A DNA stretch of 64,000 nucleotides from Tectiglobus sp965224045 (GCA_965224045.1 CBDCYD010000005.1:124001-188000); one strand, 5' to 3'. Shown: positions 7,981 through 16,740, counted from the first letter of the stretch. Translations and numbers: made by a program. Notes: generated from the letters alone by a model not told the origin.

Positions 7981-10044
7981 TTACGCCGGTTCGTCGTCGT
8001 TGTCGGCCGTCGCTTCGATCAGGTAGTCATCCGTCGTTCGCACGCGCGGTCGCTCACCGAGCGCCATTGGGTCACCGCCGGCAGCGTTAATGGCAACCAC
8101 CCGGCAGTCGTCGCACATCTTGATGATGTTCAACTGCTCGGCGTTCTGGAACATCGCGTGTCGCCCCTCGAGCTTGGCAAGGATACGCTCGACCGTACTC
8201 TTGGTGCCGAACGGCCTGCCGCAGGAGATGCACTCGAACGGCTCTTCCTCTTTGATCAAGCGCGGCTCCATCGCCGAGGCCGCAAAGTTGTATCGCGGCT
8301 CCAGCCTGATGACACCTTCGGGACAGGTCGCAGCGCACAGGCCGCATTGCACGCACGCCGCTTCGATGAACGACAGCCTCGGCCGCTCCTCGTCATCGCT
8401 GAGCGCTCCGGCCGGGCACGCACCGACGCAGGCAAGACAAAGCGTGCACTTGTCGACGTCTATATCGAGCCGGCCGTAGGGCGCACCCTCGGGAAGCGCG
8501 AGAACATCCACGGGCTCAGCCGCAGCGCCATTCATCGCTGCCAGTGCAACGCGGGCGATATCGCGCTTGCCGCCGACCGCCGCGAACACCTGTGGAGCAA
8601 CGCTCTCACCGTCCCCCAGGCTATGAAGCTGGTCTTCCACGACATCGGGATCACGCTCGACGATGACGGACACGCGCGCACCGCCGAAGCCAAGACCGCC
8701 CGCAAACGCATTTGCAAGTTCCGCCTGCCCCTCGAGCGCCGGCAGATCGTGTGGCTTGTCCGGCGGCGCCAGCACGGCCACCTCCACGAACCCGCTTGCA
8801 AACGCTGCGGCAAACACCTCATGACCGGTCTGAAAAACCGAATAGAGTGACAGCGGAATGACGCGCCCCGGCAAGCCGCGCCCGTATCGCGCCATCATGG
8901 CGATCACGCCGGCGCCGTGGTCTTCGTCGTGCAACAGCAGAACCGGCCGCTCACCGCCCGCCTCGCGGTAGATCTGCGCCAGGCTTTGCACACGGGCGAC
9001 GACGTCGTTGCGTGAGGGGTAGGCGTAGCTCACCGCCCCGGTGGGACATACGGCGCTGCAATTGCCGCATCCCCCGCACACCGCAGGGTCCACGGACACG
9101 ACATCACCGTCTGACGTGATCGCTCCCGTCGGACAGTTGTCGAGGCAGTTGCGGCATCCGATCTTCGATGACCGGCTGTGCGCACAGGTTGCGCCGTCAT
9201 ACGTGACGTAGAGCGGCTTTTCGAACTCGCCGACCATGTCCGCGACATCGAACATCGCCTTGGCAACCGCCGCCGGCGAGCCCGGATCAACCTTGAAATA
9301 CCCGTCTCGACCAGCCGCACTGGAAATCAGTGACGGCCCACCCGAAAGATCGAGGATCAGGTCGCAGGTCGTTGAAAACCCGTTGCGGGGCGCCTCGAAC
9401 GCCAACTCGCGACGCGATGACGGATCGACCGGCGCAAACCCGTCGATCGCCACGTTGAAACCGCCGAGCGCGCCGGTGACCTGCCTGACATGGCCGACGT
9501 GCAACGGCACGTTGACGGTCGACGGCGGCACCACGTCTGACGCATCGACAAACACAACCGTGACGCTCAGGCGCTCCGCCAGCTGTGCGGCCACGTCCAG
9601 CGTCTGCTGACCGGCCCCGTAGACCAGACACTGCCCGCCCGAGTTGATCGTCATGGTGCCGGTCGGCGTCGTCTCGTGCATCGCGTCCACGATCAACGCC
9701 GCCATCTTGGCGGTAACGTCGCCCTTGTCGCGCCCTGCGCCCTTGCACCACCCGGCACGTTCTCGGATGTTCACGAAGTCCGGCGCGCTCTTTCCCGCCT
9801 CATCGGCCAGTTCCCGGAACAGCGGCGCTTCCTGGGTGCATGCGACCAGCAACGGCGACTGCCCGTCCAGCGCGTTTTGGTAGAGGTCCAGTTCGCGCCG
9901 GCACAATTGCTTATGGAGCCTCAGCTTGCCGCCAACGGCAAGCGACGCCTCGAGTCGCGCCAGGTCCGGTTGCATCGTGCCTTCGCAACTGCAAACCAAC
10001 AGGTGACGCGCGCTGCCCGCGCCCCGTCGCGTGATCTCAGCCAT
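7981..10044 (-). CDS. Multi-[4Fe-4S] ferredoxin-like protein of the formate dehydrogenase locus
   Basis: The 687-residue iron-sulfur protein carries CRNCLDNCPTGA and CGGCGNCSAVCPTGA mid-protein and CTLCLACVGACPAGA and CVQCGLCAATCPEG towards the C-terminus, so at least four [4Fe-4S] clusters. An N-terminal CSCEGTMQPDL and a C-terminal CDDCRVVAIN add further cysteines. This family usually lies beside DUF3305, DUF3306 and formate dehydrogenase genes and is thought to work in electron transfer or FeS assembly for the enzyme; that role is inferred. It is transcribed leftward, divergent from the DUF3305 gene across an AT-rich 210-base gap. Confidence 0.87.
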   Translation of the reverse strand: MAEITRRGAGSARHLLVCSCEGTMQPDLARLEASLAVGGKLRLHKQLCRRELDLYQNALDGQSPLLVACTQEAPLFRELADEAGKSAPDFVNIRERAGWCKGAGRDKGDVTAKMAALIVDAMHETTPTGTMTINSGGQCLVYGAGQQTLDVAAQLAERLSVTVVFVDASDVVPPSTVNVPLHVGHVRQVTGALGGFNVAIDGFAPVDPSSRRELAFEAPRNGFSTTCDLILDLSGGPSLISSAAGRDGYFKVDPGSPAAVAKAMFDVADMVGEFEKPLYVTYDGATCAHSRSSKIGCRNCLDNCPTGAITSDGDVVSVDPAVCGGCGNCSAVCPTGAVSYAYPSRNDVVARVQSLAQIYREAGGERPVLLLHDEDHGAGVIAMMARYGRGLPGRVIPLSLYSVFQTGHEVFAAAFASGFVEVAVLAPPDKPHDLPALEGQAELANAFAGGLGFGGARVSVIVERDPDVVEDQLHSLGDGESVAPQVFAAVGGKRDIARVALAAMNGAAAEPVDVLALPEGAPYGRLDIDVDKCTLCLACVGACPAGALSDDEERPRLSFIEAACVQCGLCAATCPEGVIRLEPRYNFAASAMEPRLIKEEEPFECISCGRPFGTKSTVERILAKLEGRHAMFQNAEQLNIIKMCDDCRVVAINAAGGDPMALGERPRVRTTDDYLIEATADNDDEPA

Positions 10045-10130
10045 TTCTGTGATACCCTGCGCTCTGTTTCCTGCCGCTGGCGACCGCCCGAGGGCGATAT
10101 ACGCTTATGCCGTGAATGTGTATTTTCTGC

Positions 10131-10150
10131 ATATATGGCATACCATATAT
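10131..10150. promoter_or_regulatory. AT-rich palindrome in the divergent FDH accessory promoter
   Basis: ATATATGG-CATA-CCATATAT is a perfect 8-bp inverted repeat with a 4-base spacer, in the gap between the multi-FeS protein (leftward) and DUF3305 (rightward). It stands out in a GC-rich window. The core TGGCATACCA resembles the palindromes bound by GntR-type regulators, and the flanks are TATAT-rich like molybdate-responsive sites; which, if either, is undetermined. Confidence 0.5.
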
Positions 10151-10254
10151 TTCCGTCCGAGACTTTTGACACTATCAAATCACGCGCTTGGCAAATTGCA
10201 CCATCACATTCGCGAGGGATTGGTCCTACTCCGAGCCCGAAGGGAGAACCATCA

Positions 10255-10806
10255 GTGGCGACACACAATAGATCGACATCACTGATGGTGGGTGTCGTCC
10301 TTGCCCGGGAAGTCATTGACCATCCATGGCAGGACCACCGCTGGCGGCCGGTGGACATCCTGGTTGGCATGCCCGACAAGGAGGTTGGTGCGCTGCTCGG
10401 CAGCGGCCAAGATTACCAGCACTTTTTCGCAGGCACTTTCGAGATTGAAATGCACCGCAAGGAGACGTCGGCCTACCTCGTCAACCTCGAGAACAATCCG
10501 CCTGCGGTGTATGTCGTCGCCTCGGAGTCAGAAGACGAAGACACACCCCTGCCCTTCGTCGTCCGTCTCGTCACGGTCTCGCCGTTCGAAGCCCAGGATT
10601 TCCTCGACACCGGCGAAGACATCGTTGAAGCCATTCCAATGAGCCCGTCCTTGATTGCCTGGGTCGAGCGTTTTATCGCCGAACACCACGAAGAAGAGGT
10701 CTTCATCAAACGCCAGCGCGACCGCGTGCGCCTGGACATCGAGAAGTTTGGCCAGGAACCGGTGACCATCATCCGTCAACGCCAGGGGCGCAAGTACGAT
10801 GCCTGA
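10255..10806 (+). CDS. DUF3305 family protein (formate dehydrogenase accessory)
   Basis: The 183-residue protein begins at GTG 10255, eight bases after AGGGAGA. It matches my knowledge of DUF3305: VGVVLAREVIDHPWQDHRW near the N-terminus, then YLVNLENNPPAVYVV and PFEAQDFLDTGEDIVEAIPM. The family occurs almost only next to formate dehydrogenase and DUF3306; its biochemical role is not established. An upstream extension of the frame overlaps the divergent gene and is rejected. The stop overlaps the start of DUF3306 by 8 bases, so the two are translationally coupled. Confidence 0.86.
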   Translation: MATHNRSTSLMVGVVLAREVIDHPWQDHRWRPVDILVGMPDKEVGALLGSGQDYQHFFAGTFEIEMHRKETSAYLVNLENNPPAVYVVASESEDEDTPLPFVVRLVTVSPFEAQDFLDTGEDIVEAIPMSPSLIAWVERFIAEHHEEEVFIKRQRDRVRLDIEKFGQEPVTIIRQRQGRKYDA

Positions 10807-11521
10807 ACGCGACGACGACGGCTTCCTGCTACGCTGGTCACGACGCAAGCGCCAGTCCGCCCGCGGCAGGCCTGCGCCGGACATCGAGCCTCCGGCAGCC
10901 GGGGACGCTGCGCAGGACGAATTGCAGAATGCCACCGGCCCAGCCTCCCAAAGCCAGACCTCCCAAAGCCAGTCCTCCCAAAGCCAGGGGCAAGCGCTCG
11001 ACTCCGGCCCGTCGATAACGCCGCCACCGGCGGATCCGGCTGCGCCGCAACCAGCCGGCAACTCCGGCCAAGGCGACGAGGCCCGGCAGGTCCCACCGGA
11101 ACTCGCCGACATCGACATCGACGCCCTGGACTACGACTCCGACTACACCCGGTTTCTCGGTGAAGGTGTGCCGGAGGCCCTGCGCCGCCGCGCGCTGCGC
11201 CGCCTGTGGCGGTCCAACCCGATCCTCGCCAACGTCGACGGACTGAACGACTACGACGATGATTTCACCGACGCAGCCCTGGTGGTCGACGTCCTGAAGA
11301 CCGTCCACAAGGTCGGCAAAGGCTATCTCGAGGACGATGATGAAGATGGCGTCGACGACACCGAAATCGAGGAAGAGCTTGATGTCGCAGGCGACGATGA
11401 CGAACGCCAGCGCCGGGCAGCCGCGACAGAAGTTGAAATCGGCGCGGCCAATGACGACGATGCACCGGCCGGCGAACACTGCGACAATGACACGGACCGC
11501 GAACCGCCGGCCACATCGTGA
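10799..11521 (+). CDS. DUF3306 family protein (formate dehydrogenase accessory)
   Basis: The 240-residue, strongly acidic protein starts RDDDGFLLRWSRRKR, the usual DUF3306 opening, then has a low-complexity Pro/Ser/Gln linker and the conserved core with LADIDIDALDYDSDYTRFL and ALRRLWRSNPILANVDGLNDYDDDFTD. The last 70 residues are Asp/Glu-rich. A 15-base tandem repeat in the linker encodes the Ser-Gln run. It is coupled to DUF3305 by an 8-base overlap. The function is unknown beyond association with formate dehydrogenase. Confidence 0.85.
   Translation: MPERDDDGFLLRWSRRKRQSARGRPAPDIEPPAAGDAAQDELQNATGPASQSQTSQSQSSQSQGQALDSGPSITPPPADPAAPQPAGNSGQGDEARQVPPELADIDIDALDYDSDYTRFLGEGVPEALRRRALRRLWRSNPILANVDGLNDYDDDFTDAALVVDVLKTVHKVGKGYLEDDDEDGVDDTEIEEELDVAGDDDERQRRAAATEVEIGAANDDDAPAGEHCDNDTDREPPATS
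10944..10987 (+). repeat. 15-bp in-frame tandem repeat inside the DUF3306 gene
   Basis: CCTCCCAAAGCCAG occurs at 10944, 10959 and 10974 with a 15-base period, one differing base between units. Being a multiple of three, it expands the Ser/Gln linker of DUF3306 without changing frame. Slippage here would alter linker length only. Confidence 0.8.
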
Positions 11522-11575
11522 CACCGGCGCACCATACGGCTCACCCAGCATGGCAGTCTGAGCGCCGGGCCCACC

Positions 11576-11884
11576 CTACTCGGTCGGAGGATCGAGGCTG
11601 GGGTCGGCCAGATGCTGTCGCAACATTTCACGATACTGCTCGACCATATGCACCACGAAGGCCTCATGGTCCGTTGAGTCCAGCACGTTCTTGGCGACGT
11701 AGGCGTTGTAGCGCGCGGCAGCAAACAAAAAAGCCATATGCAGTTCGCTTGCCTGCACCTTGCGGTTCTCGCGGTTGGCAAGATCGATGAAACGGTCCGC
11801 CACTTTCAGAAATGCCGCGGTGTCCAGTTGACCTTCCGCACGCGCAGCACGCCGGGCCTTGCGGTTTTGCTCGTCAATCTCCAT
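11576..11884 (-). CDS. Small DUF3144-like protein
   Basis: This 102-residue protein has FLKVADRFIDLANRENRK followed by AFLFAAARYNAYVAKN and a C-terminal YREMLRQHL, the pattern I associate with DUF3144 (small, helical, unknown function). The start ATG 11884 lacks an obvious ribosome-binding site. It faces the DUF3306 gene tail-to-tail across 54 bases and is probably not part of the formate dehydrogenase unit. Confidence 0.7.
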   Translation of the reverse strand: MEIDEQNRKARRAARAEGQLDTAAFLKVADRFIDLANRENRKVQASELHMAFLFAAARYNAYVAKNVLDSTDHEAFVVHMVEQYREMLRQHLADPSLDPPTE

Positions 11885-12322
11885 CGAACGCCCAATCCTT
11901 GGCTATGGGGTTATCTTGCAACAAGTCTTCGAAGGCCGGTCAGTTACTGTCAAGCAACGCGATCGACACCGTGTCAGCCGGCAAACCGCAGCGGCCCATG
12001 GCAATGCACGTGCATGGTCCGGCCAACCCGGCCGCGCGCAGTTCACTGACAGGCCAATTCCTGAACAACCGCGGGATAATCAAGAAAAGCTCGCAATATT
12101 CACGCGCAAACGCGGCAAATTCGACTTGCTGAGTGAACTCCCGGCGGGTCAATCCTGAGCTGTCGGGAAACACAAGCGCGGAAAACAACAGTTATTCAAC
12201 ACCCAAAGTTGTGATTTTTCCCAATTCAGGCAAAACTATTACGTCGAGTCGCTGTCTAAATCTGCGTTTGATTGACACACAGGGCCATTAAATTGGCCTG
12301 CAGTGAAAACTTGGAGGGCCTC
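11885..12322. other. 438-base gap without a supported gene
   Basis: The gap lies between the divergent DUF3144-like and GlsB-like genes and should hold both promoters. The last 150 bases (about 12170-12320) are relatively AT-rich. A leftward frame at 11940-12188 (82 codons) is open but has no ribosome-binding site and no recognisable sequence. I see no repeat or RNA gene here. Confidence 0.5.
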
Positions 12323-12571
12323 ATGGATCCTGTCGCGATCATTATCATGCTTGTTGTCGGCGCCGTTGCCGGCTGGCTTGCGGGCCAGATTATGAAGGGT
12401 GCCGGATTCGGATTGCTCGGCAACATCATCGTTGGCATCCTCGGCGCCATTGTCGCCGGGTTCCTGCTGCCTGCAATTATTCCGATCCCGGGGATCGTCG
12501 GATCAATCATCAGCGCGACGATTGGCGCGATCATACTGCTCTTCGTCGTCGGTCTTTTGAAACGCGCCTGA
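12323..12571 (+). CDS. GlsB/YeaQ/YmgE family stress-response membrane protein
   Basis: The 82-residue membrane protein is almost entirely hydrophobic, with the Gly-rich pattern AGWLAGQIMKGAGFGLLGNIIVGILGAIVAG typical of the transglycosylase-associated/GlsB family (three helices). ATG 12323 follows GGAGGG at 12313-12318. The family is induced by general and envelope stress in several proteobacteria; the molecular role is unclear. It ends 30 bases before a strong palindromic terminator. Confidence 0.9.
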   Translation: MDPVAIIIMLVVGAVAGWLAGQIMKGAGFGLLGNIIVGILGAIVAGFLLPAIIPIPGIVGSIISATIGAIILLFVVGLLKRA

Positions 12572-12600
12572 TTGAGCGAGTTGGAAAGTCCTTGCACCGG

Positions 12601-12627
12601 CGGGCCGCTCTGCAGAGCGGCCCGTTT
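12601..12627. terminator. Bidirectional intrinsic terminator
   Basis: Bases 12601-12624 form a perfect 24-bp palindrome (CGGGCCGCTCTG and its complement), followed by TTTCATATT on the plus strand. It lies between convergent genes, the GlsB-like gene ending at 12571 and the hydrolase ending at 12639, so it can stop transcription from both sides. Confidence 0.8.
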
Positions 12628-12638
12628 CATATTGCTCT

Positions 12639-13802
12639 CTAACAGCTGCTCAGAAATCGCCCGAGGTGCCGGTTGACGGCCTCCGCCTGTTCCTGCTGCA
12701 CCCAGTGTCCGGCACCCTCGATCAAGTGACAGCCTCGAAAATCGGTGCACACCGATGTCTGCATCCGCTCGATATCGCCGGGCTTCTGATAGATCCCCCA
12801 ATCCTGCCGTCCAGCCACGAACATCGCCGGCACATCGATCGTAAGTCCGGAAAACAACCTTAGCTGGCCGGCGAAGTGAGGGCTCGTCATGCAGCGATAC
12901 CACTGCAGGCCGCCTTGGAATCCGATGCGGCCGTACTCGCCACTGTAGACGCTGAGTTCGGCTTCATTCATCCACTGGCACGCAGCGATCTCTACCGGGC
13001 TCGGCATCTCCGCGGCCACCGTCTCGGCCATCGTCTTGTCGCGTTCCATGACGTAATACGTCGGCAGCTTTGCCAGTTCTTCCGCGATCCATCCCTTGAG
13101 AGGATAGGGCTGGTTTGCCGCCCAGTCGGCACTCTTGTGGTGATAGTAGGCCCGCAGAAAGGCATGCACGCCTTGAGGCGCATGCCGCATATCACCATCG
13201 GCCTGCGGAGTGGAATAGTACCACTGGTAGTGCTTGCGTGGCGGATCGAGGGTTGCGAGCCCCTCGTGGATATCCGGCGAGGACAGTGCCGAGGCCGGAA
13301 CCGCACCATCTCCACCGCCAGCAGTGTTCATCGGCAATGCCGGCGGGCCGCCGAACGGTGAACTCATCATCACCACGGACCTGAAAACGTCGGGTCGAAT
13401 GAGCGCCGCGTAGGCCGCCACCGGCGAACCGAAGTCATGACCGACAACTGCAGCAACATGTCCATAGCCCATTGCGTGCACGAGCCCCAGCACGTCCTGC
13501 ACGAGGTTGGTCATTTTGTACTGGTCGAGATCGCCATCGTAACGACCGTCCCAACCGGTCGTGAGACCGTATCCGCGCTGGTCCGGCGCGATCACGTGGT
13601 AGCCGAGCCCCGCCAGAAACGGCATCACCCGGCGCCAACTGAATGCAAGCTCGGGAAAGCCGTGCAGTAACAACACCGCAGGACGCCCCGGCGTCACGTA
13701 GCCGGCCTCCAGAACGTGCATGTCGAGGCCGTTGTTGTTGGCGATCATCCGCGAACGGACCCCATCTGGAAGTTCGCGAACGTAGCTTGCAACCGACATC
13801 AT
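12639..13802 (-). CDS. Alpha/beta hydrolase, epoxide-hydrolase-like
   Basis: The fold is clear: LLLHGFPELAFSWR (HGxP oxyanion motif), PDQRGYGLT, and GHDFGSPVAAY, where Asp takes the nucleophile position as in soluble epoxide hydrolases and haloalkane dehalogenases; the catalytic His is in EGAGHWVQQE near the C-terminus. At about 387 residues it is long for the group, with a large cap region after residue 150. The start ATG 13802 follows GGGAGGACAAG. It lies 53 bases after DUF6352 on the same strand and may be read through from that unit, but its function looks unrelated. Confidence 0.87.
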   Translation of the reverse strand: MMSVASYVRELPDGVRSRMIANNNGLDMHVLEAGYVTPGRPAVLLLHGFPELAFSWRRVMPFLAGLGYHVIAPDQRGYGLTTGWDGRYDGDLDQYKMTNLVQDVLGLVHAMGYGHVAAVVGHDFGSPVAAYAALIRPDVFRSVVMMSSPFGGPPALPMNTAGGGDGAVPASALSSPDIHEGLATLDPPRKHYQWYYSTPQADGDMRHAPQGVHAFLRAYYHHKSADWAANQPYPLKGWIAEELAKLPTYYVMERDKTMAETVAAEMPSPVEIAACQWMNEAELSVYSGEYGRIGFQGGLQWYRCMTSPHFAGQLRLFSGLTIDVPAMFVAGRQDWGIYQKPGDIERMQTSVCTDFRGCHLIEGAGHWVQQEQAEAVNRHLGRFLSSC

Positions 13803-13854
13803 CTTGTCCTCCCGGCCAAGCGGCACCCGGCCCGGTCGTGCTCCACGGTCGGTT

Positions 13855-14898
13855 CTAACCGTCCGCGCGCAACGGCAGGTTTGTCAACAGGTTCTGGGGT
13901 TTGACGCGCAGCAGCTTGTCGCCGCTCATGGCAAGGCCAAGGTAGACGGGTTTGCCCGAGACATCTGGCAACACGCGTGAAGGGTCAGGAAACTCCATGC
14001 GATAAAGCGCCAGGATACGCTGGCGGTCACCGTCGCCGACATCTTCACCGTTATAGAGCGCATTGAGAATGGCCGTTGCCTCTCGGTCGAGTCCGATGTG
14101 CCAGCGCCACGCCTCGTCTCTGATTTCGCGAACCGGTTGCACGGCGACATCGAGACCGAGGAAGTGGCGCACCCACTGCTCGATGACACGCGCAAACGCG
14201 TTGTTTCCGGGCCGCGTGTGGCGCAGGTCGATCACCGTGTCGAAGCGCTCCGAACGCTGCCAGTAGATCTCGGCATTGTCCTCGTCGAGCACGTCGAGTG
14301 AGACTTCACGCATCGCCGCCCCGGTCTCGGCCAGCAATTGACCGATGGTGCCCGTTCCCGCCCTCGCCTGCATTTCGACAACCTCATGATCGGCAAGCAT
14401 GATCATGCCATCGTCCGTGCTGACCGACTGCTCGCGAAAGAACAACTCCGCCGCCCGCAACCGGATCGGGTCGGTCACGTCACGGAGCACGTTTGCCAGG
14501 ATGGCGTGGACGAGTTGGTCGATGAACACCGGCGGCACGGCGATGTTGCCACCTCTGATTAGCGCCAGATAGGCCCCTTCCAGCGTGCCGGCCCGGGCAA
14601 GCACATCACGAAACCGCAGCACGATCCGATAGTTGTCGGCCGCATCGCGATCGCCAAGCCCGCCGAGACGCTCCTCGTCGACCGCAAGCAACGGGTCCGC
14701 CATCAGGTCTTCGAACAGGCCAATCTCCCGCTCACAGGACTCCTCGATCGGATGCACCTCCGGCCGGGTCAGGTAAGCGCGAAGAAAGTCATCGGTCACG
14801 CTCAGCCATCCGTTGTCGTTGCGCTTCACCAGGTGCAGGCCGGACGACTTCCAAAACTTCGGCATGCCGGCAGAAGGACCAGCGTCACCCGTCTTCAT
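13855..14898 (-). CDS. DUF6352 family protein (FDH-associated)
   Basis: The protein of about 347 residues opens MPKFWKSSGLHLVKRNDNGWL after a short leader and contains PEVHPIEESCEREI and DDGMIMLADHEVVEMQARAG. I recognise it as DUF6352, a family found with formate dehydrogenase accessory genes. ATG 14898 is preferred, as GGGAGGTCGAGG sits directly before it and its first codons overlap the end of DUF6505 by 14 bases; ATG 14865 is the alternative. No catalytic motif is evident. Confidence 0.75.
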   Translation of the reverse strand: MKTGDAGPSAGMPKFWKSSGLHLVKRNDNGWLSVTDDFLRAYLTRPEVHPIEESCEREIGLFEDLMADPLLAVDEERLGGLGDRDAADNYRIVLRFRDVLARAGTLEGAYLALIRGGNIAVPPVFIDQLVHAILANVLRDVTDPIRLRAAELFFREQSVSTDDGMIMLADHEVVEMQARAGTGTIGQLLAETGAAMREVSLDVLDEDNAEIYWQRSERFDTVIDLRHTRPGNNAFARVIEQWVRHFLGLDVAVQPVREIRDEAWRWHIGLDREATAILNALYNGEDVGDGDRQRILALYRMEFPDPSRVLPDVSGKPVYLGLAMSGDKLLRVKPQNLLTNLPLRADG

Positions 14899-15385
14899 CC
14901 TCGACCTCCCAGGCGCGGGCGCAAATCGGCCCATCTTTGATCCGTTGTTCGATACGCCGGAACTGTTCCCGGATCCGGCCGTCGTCGTCGAACGCGCGGT
15001 GCACGGCAAAGATCGTATTGACCGCGCTATCGCGAACCAGTTCCGCGACGAATTCGATCTCGTCGCGCGCTGCCGGTCGCGCGGTTTCAATGTCCGGCGC
15101 GCCATACTGCTCGACGAAATGCTCGGCCAGTCGTCGCTCGAGGAAGGCACGCTCGCCTTCACCCAACTCGCCGACGCAGGCAAATGTTGCGCGCCCGAAC
15201 GAGGTCAGGCCCAAGAACCCGTTCGCAAACGCTTGCCGCAACTTGCCGGTAATCTCGTGCTGTGCCAGTTCTGCGAAGGCGAAGGCTCCCGACACCGCCC
15301 ACTCGTCCGGTTCGGCGGCATTCGCAAACACAAACGTGTCCGTCGCATCAAAACGGATCGTCCTGAGAAAACGAACGCCGGCCAT
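14885..15385 (-). CDS. DUF6505 family protein (FDH-associated)
   Basis: This 166-residue protein reads MAGVRFLRTIRFDATDTFVF, then DEWAVSGAFAFAELA and a C-terminal half rich in Glu/Ala helices. I recognise it as DUF6505, whose members sit in the same run of genes with DUF6352 and a biotin/lipoate-ligase-like protein. The start ATG 15385 follows GGCAGG. It overlaps DUF6352 at its end, so the two are coupled. The function is unknown. Confidence 0.75.
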   Translation of the reverse strand: MAGVRFLRTIRFDATDTFVFANAAEPDEWAVSGAFAFAELAQHEITGKLRQAFANGFLGLTSFGRATFACVGELGEGERAFLERRLAEHFVEQYGAPDIETARPAARDEIEFVAELVRDSAVNTIFAVHRAFDDDGRIREQFRRIEQRIKDGPICARAWEVEDEDG

Positions 15386-15474
15386 AACCTGCCATTTACT
15401 CCTTTTGCGCGGATGCACTCTCAGTCGGGCCGCGGCCCTGGCCGTCCTGCAACGCGCCTGCAATCCGGCGCAGC

Positions 15475-16239
15475 TCAATCGCCATGCAGTGTCACCGCGT
15501 CACGCAGCGCCAAGGCAGTCACCGGGCCGTCGCCGTCGCGGACCAAAAGGTTGCCATCCTCGTCGAGGCCGAGAACGCTGACGTTATAAATCAGCGACGA
15601 GCGCCCGGCGACCGCAACGATTTCATCGCGGCCTTCAACACGTTCAAGCCAGCTCTGGTGCACCGCACGAAAGCCGTCGTCCTGCCAGATATTGAGCCAC
15701 GTCAGGAAATGCCGGGCCGTCGACTCGATCAGTTGCGCAGGGGTCAGTTCCTCGCAACCTTCCTCGGCGAGCGCCGTGATGTCGGCACCGATGTGGCCGG
15801 GCTCGGCCGCGCCCGGCGCATGTCGGAACCGAAGCGCGATCGCGACCACCATCCATTCGGGTATCTCGCGTTCACCGCAGTCCACGACATCAAGCGCTAC
15901 CTCACCGGCGGCCGCCCCGTTGACCAGAAGCGTTCCCGGCCAACGAAACATCACACCCACCTGCGGCGGCGCCAGCACGCCAATGCAGTCACCGACGGCG
16001 CACATGGTGAGCGGCAGCATCTGGATCGCCGTTGCCAGGGCGACCTCCGGCTCGAGCACGATCGCCAGCTCGACGCGGCTGGGATCGTCGGCCCAAAGCA
16101 CATCGCCGGCTCCCAATTCATGTCCGCGCACACCGGCAATGGCGGCCTCTCGCACGGCCTGGCCTTCGAGCACGCGCCGGCCGCTCAGCAGCGGCGGGAA
16201 TTCGGGCTCGTGAAGCGCAATGGGAAACGGATCAGTCAA
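15475..16239 (-). CDS. Biotin/lipoate protein-ligase family protein
   Basis: The protein of about 254 residues belongs to the BPL/LplA superfamily in the form that lies beside formate dehydrogenase in alphaproteobacteria. VGVMFRWPGTLLVNGAAAGEV is the ligase core, with DVVDCGERE following. The C-terminal 60 residues resemble the DUF4444 tail. The best start is TTG 16239, which overlaps the DUF6494 stop by 8 bases with GAGGGCGAAATCGAGA upstream; the ATG at 16287 lies inside DUF6494. Whether it attaches a lipoyl/biotinyl group to an FDH-related protein is unknown. Confidence 0.78.
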   Translation of the reverse strand: MTDPFPIALHEPEFPPLLSGRRVLEGQAVREAAIAGVRGHELGAGDVLWADDPSRVELAIVLEPEVALATAIQMLPLTMCAVGDCIGVLAPPQVGVMFRWPGTLLVNGAAAGEVALDVVDCGEREIPEWMVVAIALRFRHAPGAAEPGHIGADITALAEEGCEELTPAQLIESTARHFLTWLNIWQDDGFRAVHQSWLERVEGRDEIVAVAGRSSLIYNVSVLGLDEDGNLLVRDGDGPVTALALRDAVTLHGD

Positions 16240-16426
16240 TCTCGATTTCGCCCTCGACGACGTGATTGAGATCGGTCCCTTCCGCACTCAACACCATTTT
16301 GACCTTGAGCTTTCCCTTGCCGGCAGCCCGGCCGTCGCGAACGACCTGCTCGATTTTCTGCTGTGACGTCACGCCGACCTGTTTCAGGAATTTCCTGAGC
16401 GACATGTTGAATTTCTCTTCGTCCAT
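16232..16426 (-). CDS. DUF6494 family protein (FDH-associated)
   Basis: This is a 64-residue charged protein: MDEEKFNMSLRKFLKQVGVT, then EQVVRDGRAAGKG and a C-terminal acidic strand. It fits DUF6494, a small family in the FDH accessory run. ATG 16426 has GAAGG seven bases upstream; the longer frame to 16663 is not supported. Its stop overlaps the TTG start of the ligase-like gene. The function is unknown. Confidence 0.77.
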   Translation of the reverse strand: MDEEKFNMSLRKFLKQVGVTSQQKIEQVVRDGRAAGKGKLKVKMVLSAEGTDLNHVVEGEIEID

Positions 16427-16608
16427 CGGTTTACCTTCACCTGCCTGTCTGTGTTCCACGTGGCCTGTCGCCAACGCATGCGCATCAGTTGTTATTGGTC
16501 TTGTCGCATCGGCACGGGGTACGGTTTGCGATCTGGTAGCTACCGACACACGCACGCAATCGGCTGCCGTCGCCTCGTCGACCAGACCGACCCGGCAAGA
16601 CCGCCGAA

Positions 16609-16740
16609 CTACCTGATGCGCACGTTGCCCTGCTGGGACGTAAATTTGGCCTCCGCAGACCAATCCATAGCTTCCAACGCGAACGCCGCAGCCACGCTAA
16701 TCGCGACCGTCAGCACGATACTCAGGACAATTTCCTTCAT
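16609..16740 (-). CDS. 43-residue single-pass membrane protein
   Basis: A short gene starting at ATG 16740 right after GGAGGCTTTG. The product is one hydrophobic helix (IVLSIVLTVAISVAAAFAL) followed by a polar tail of about 18 residues ending in NVRIR. It lies between the WD40-cytochrome c gene and DUF6494 in the leftward FDH run, so it is likely co-transcribed and could be a small subunit or anchor; that is inference. I do not recognise a family. Confidence 0.65.
   Translation of the reverse strand: MKEIVLSIVLTVAISVAAAFALEAMDWSAEAKFTSQQGNVRIR

Noticed and set aside
11940..12188. 82-codon minus-strand frame in the gap before the GlsB-like gene
   Set aside because: No ribosome-binding site, no family and no operon link; it could be real, but nothing supports it.
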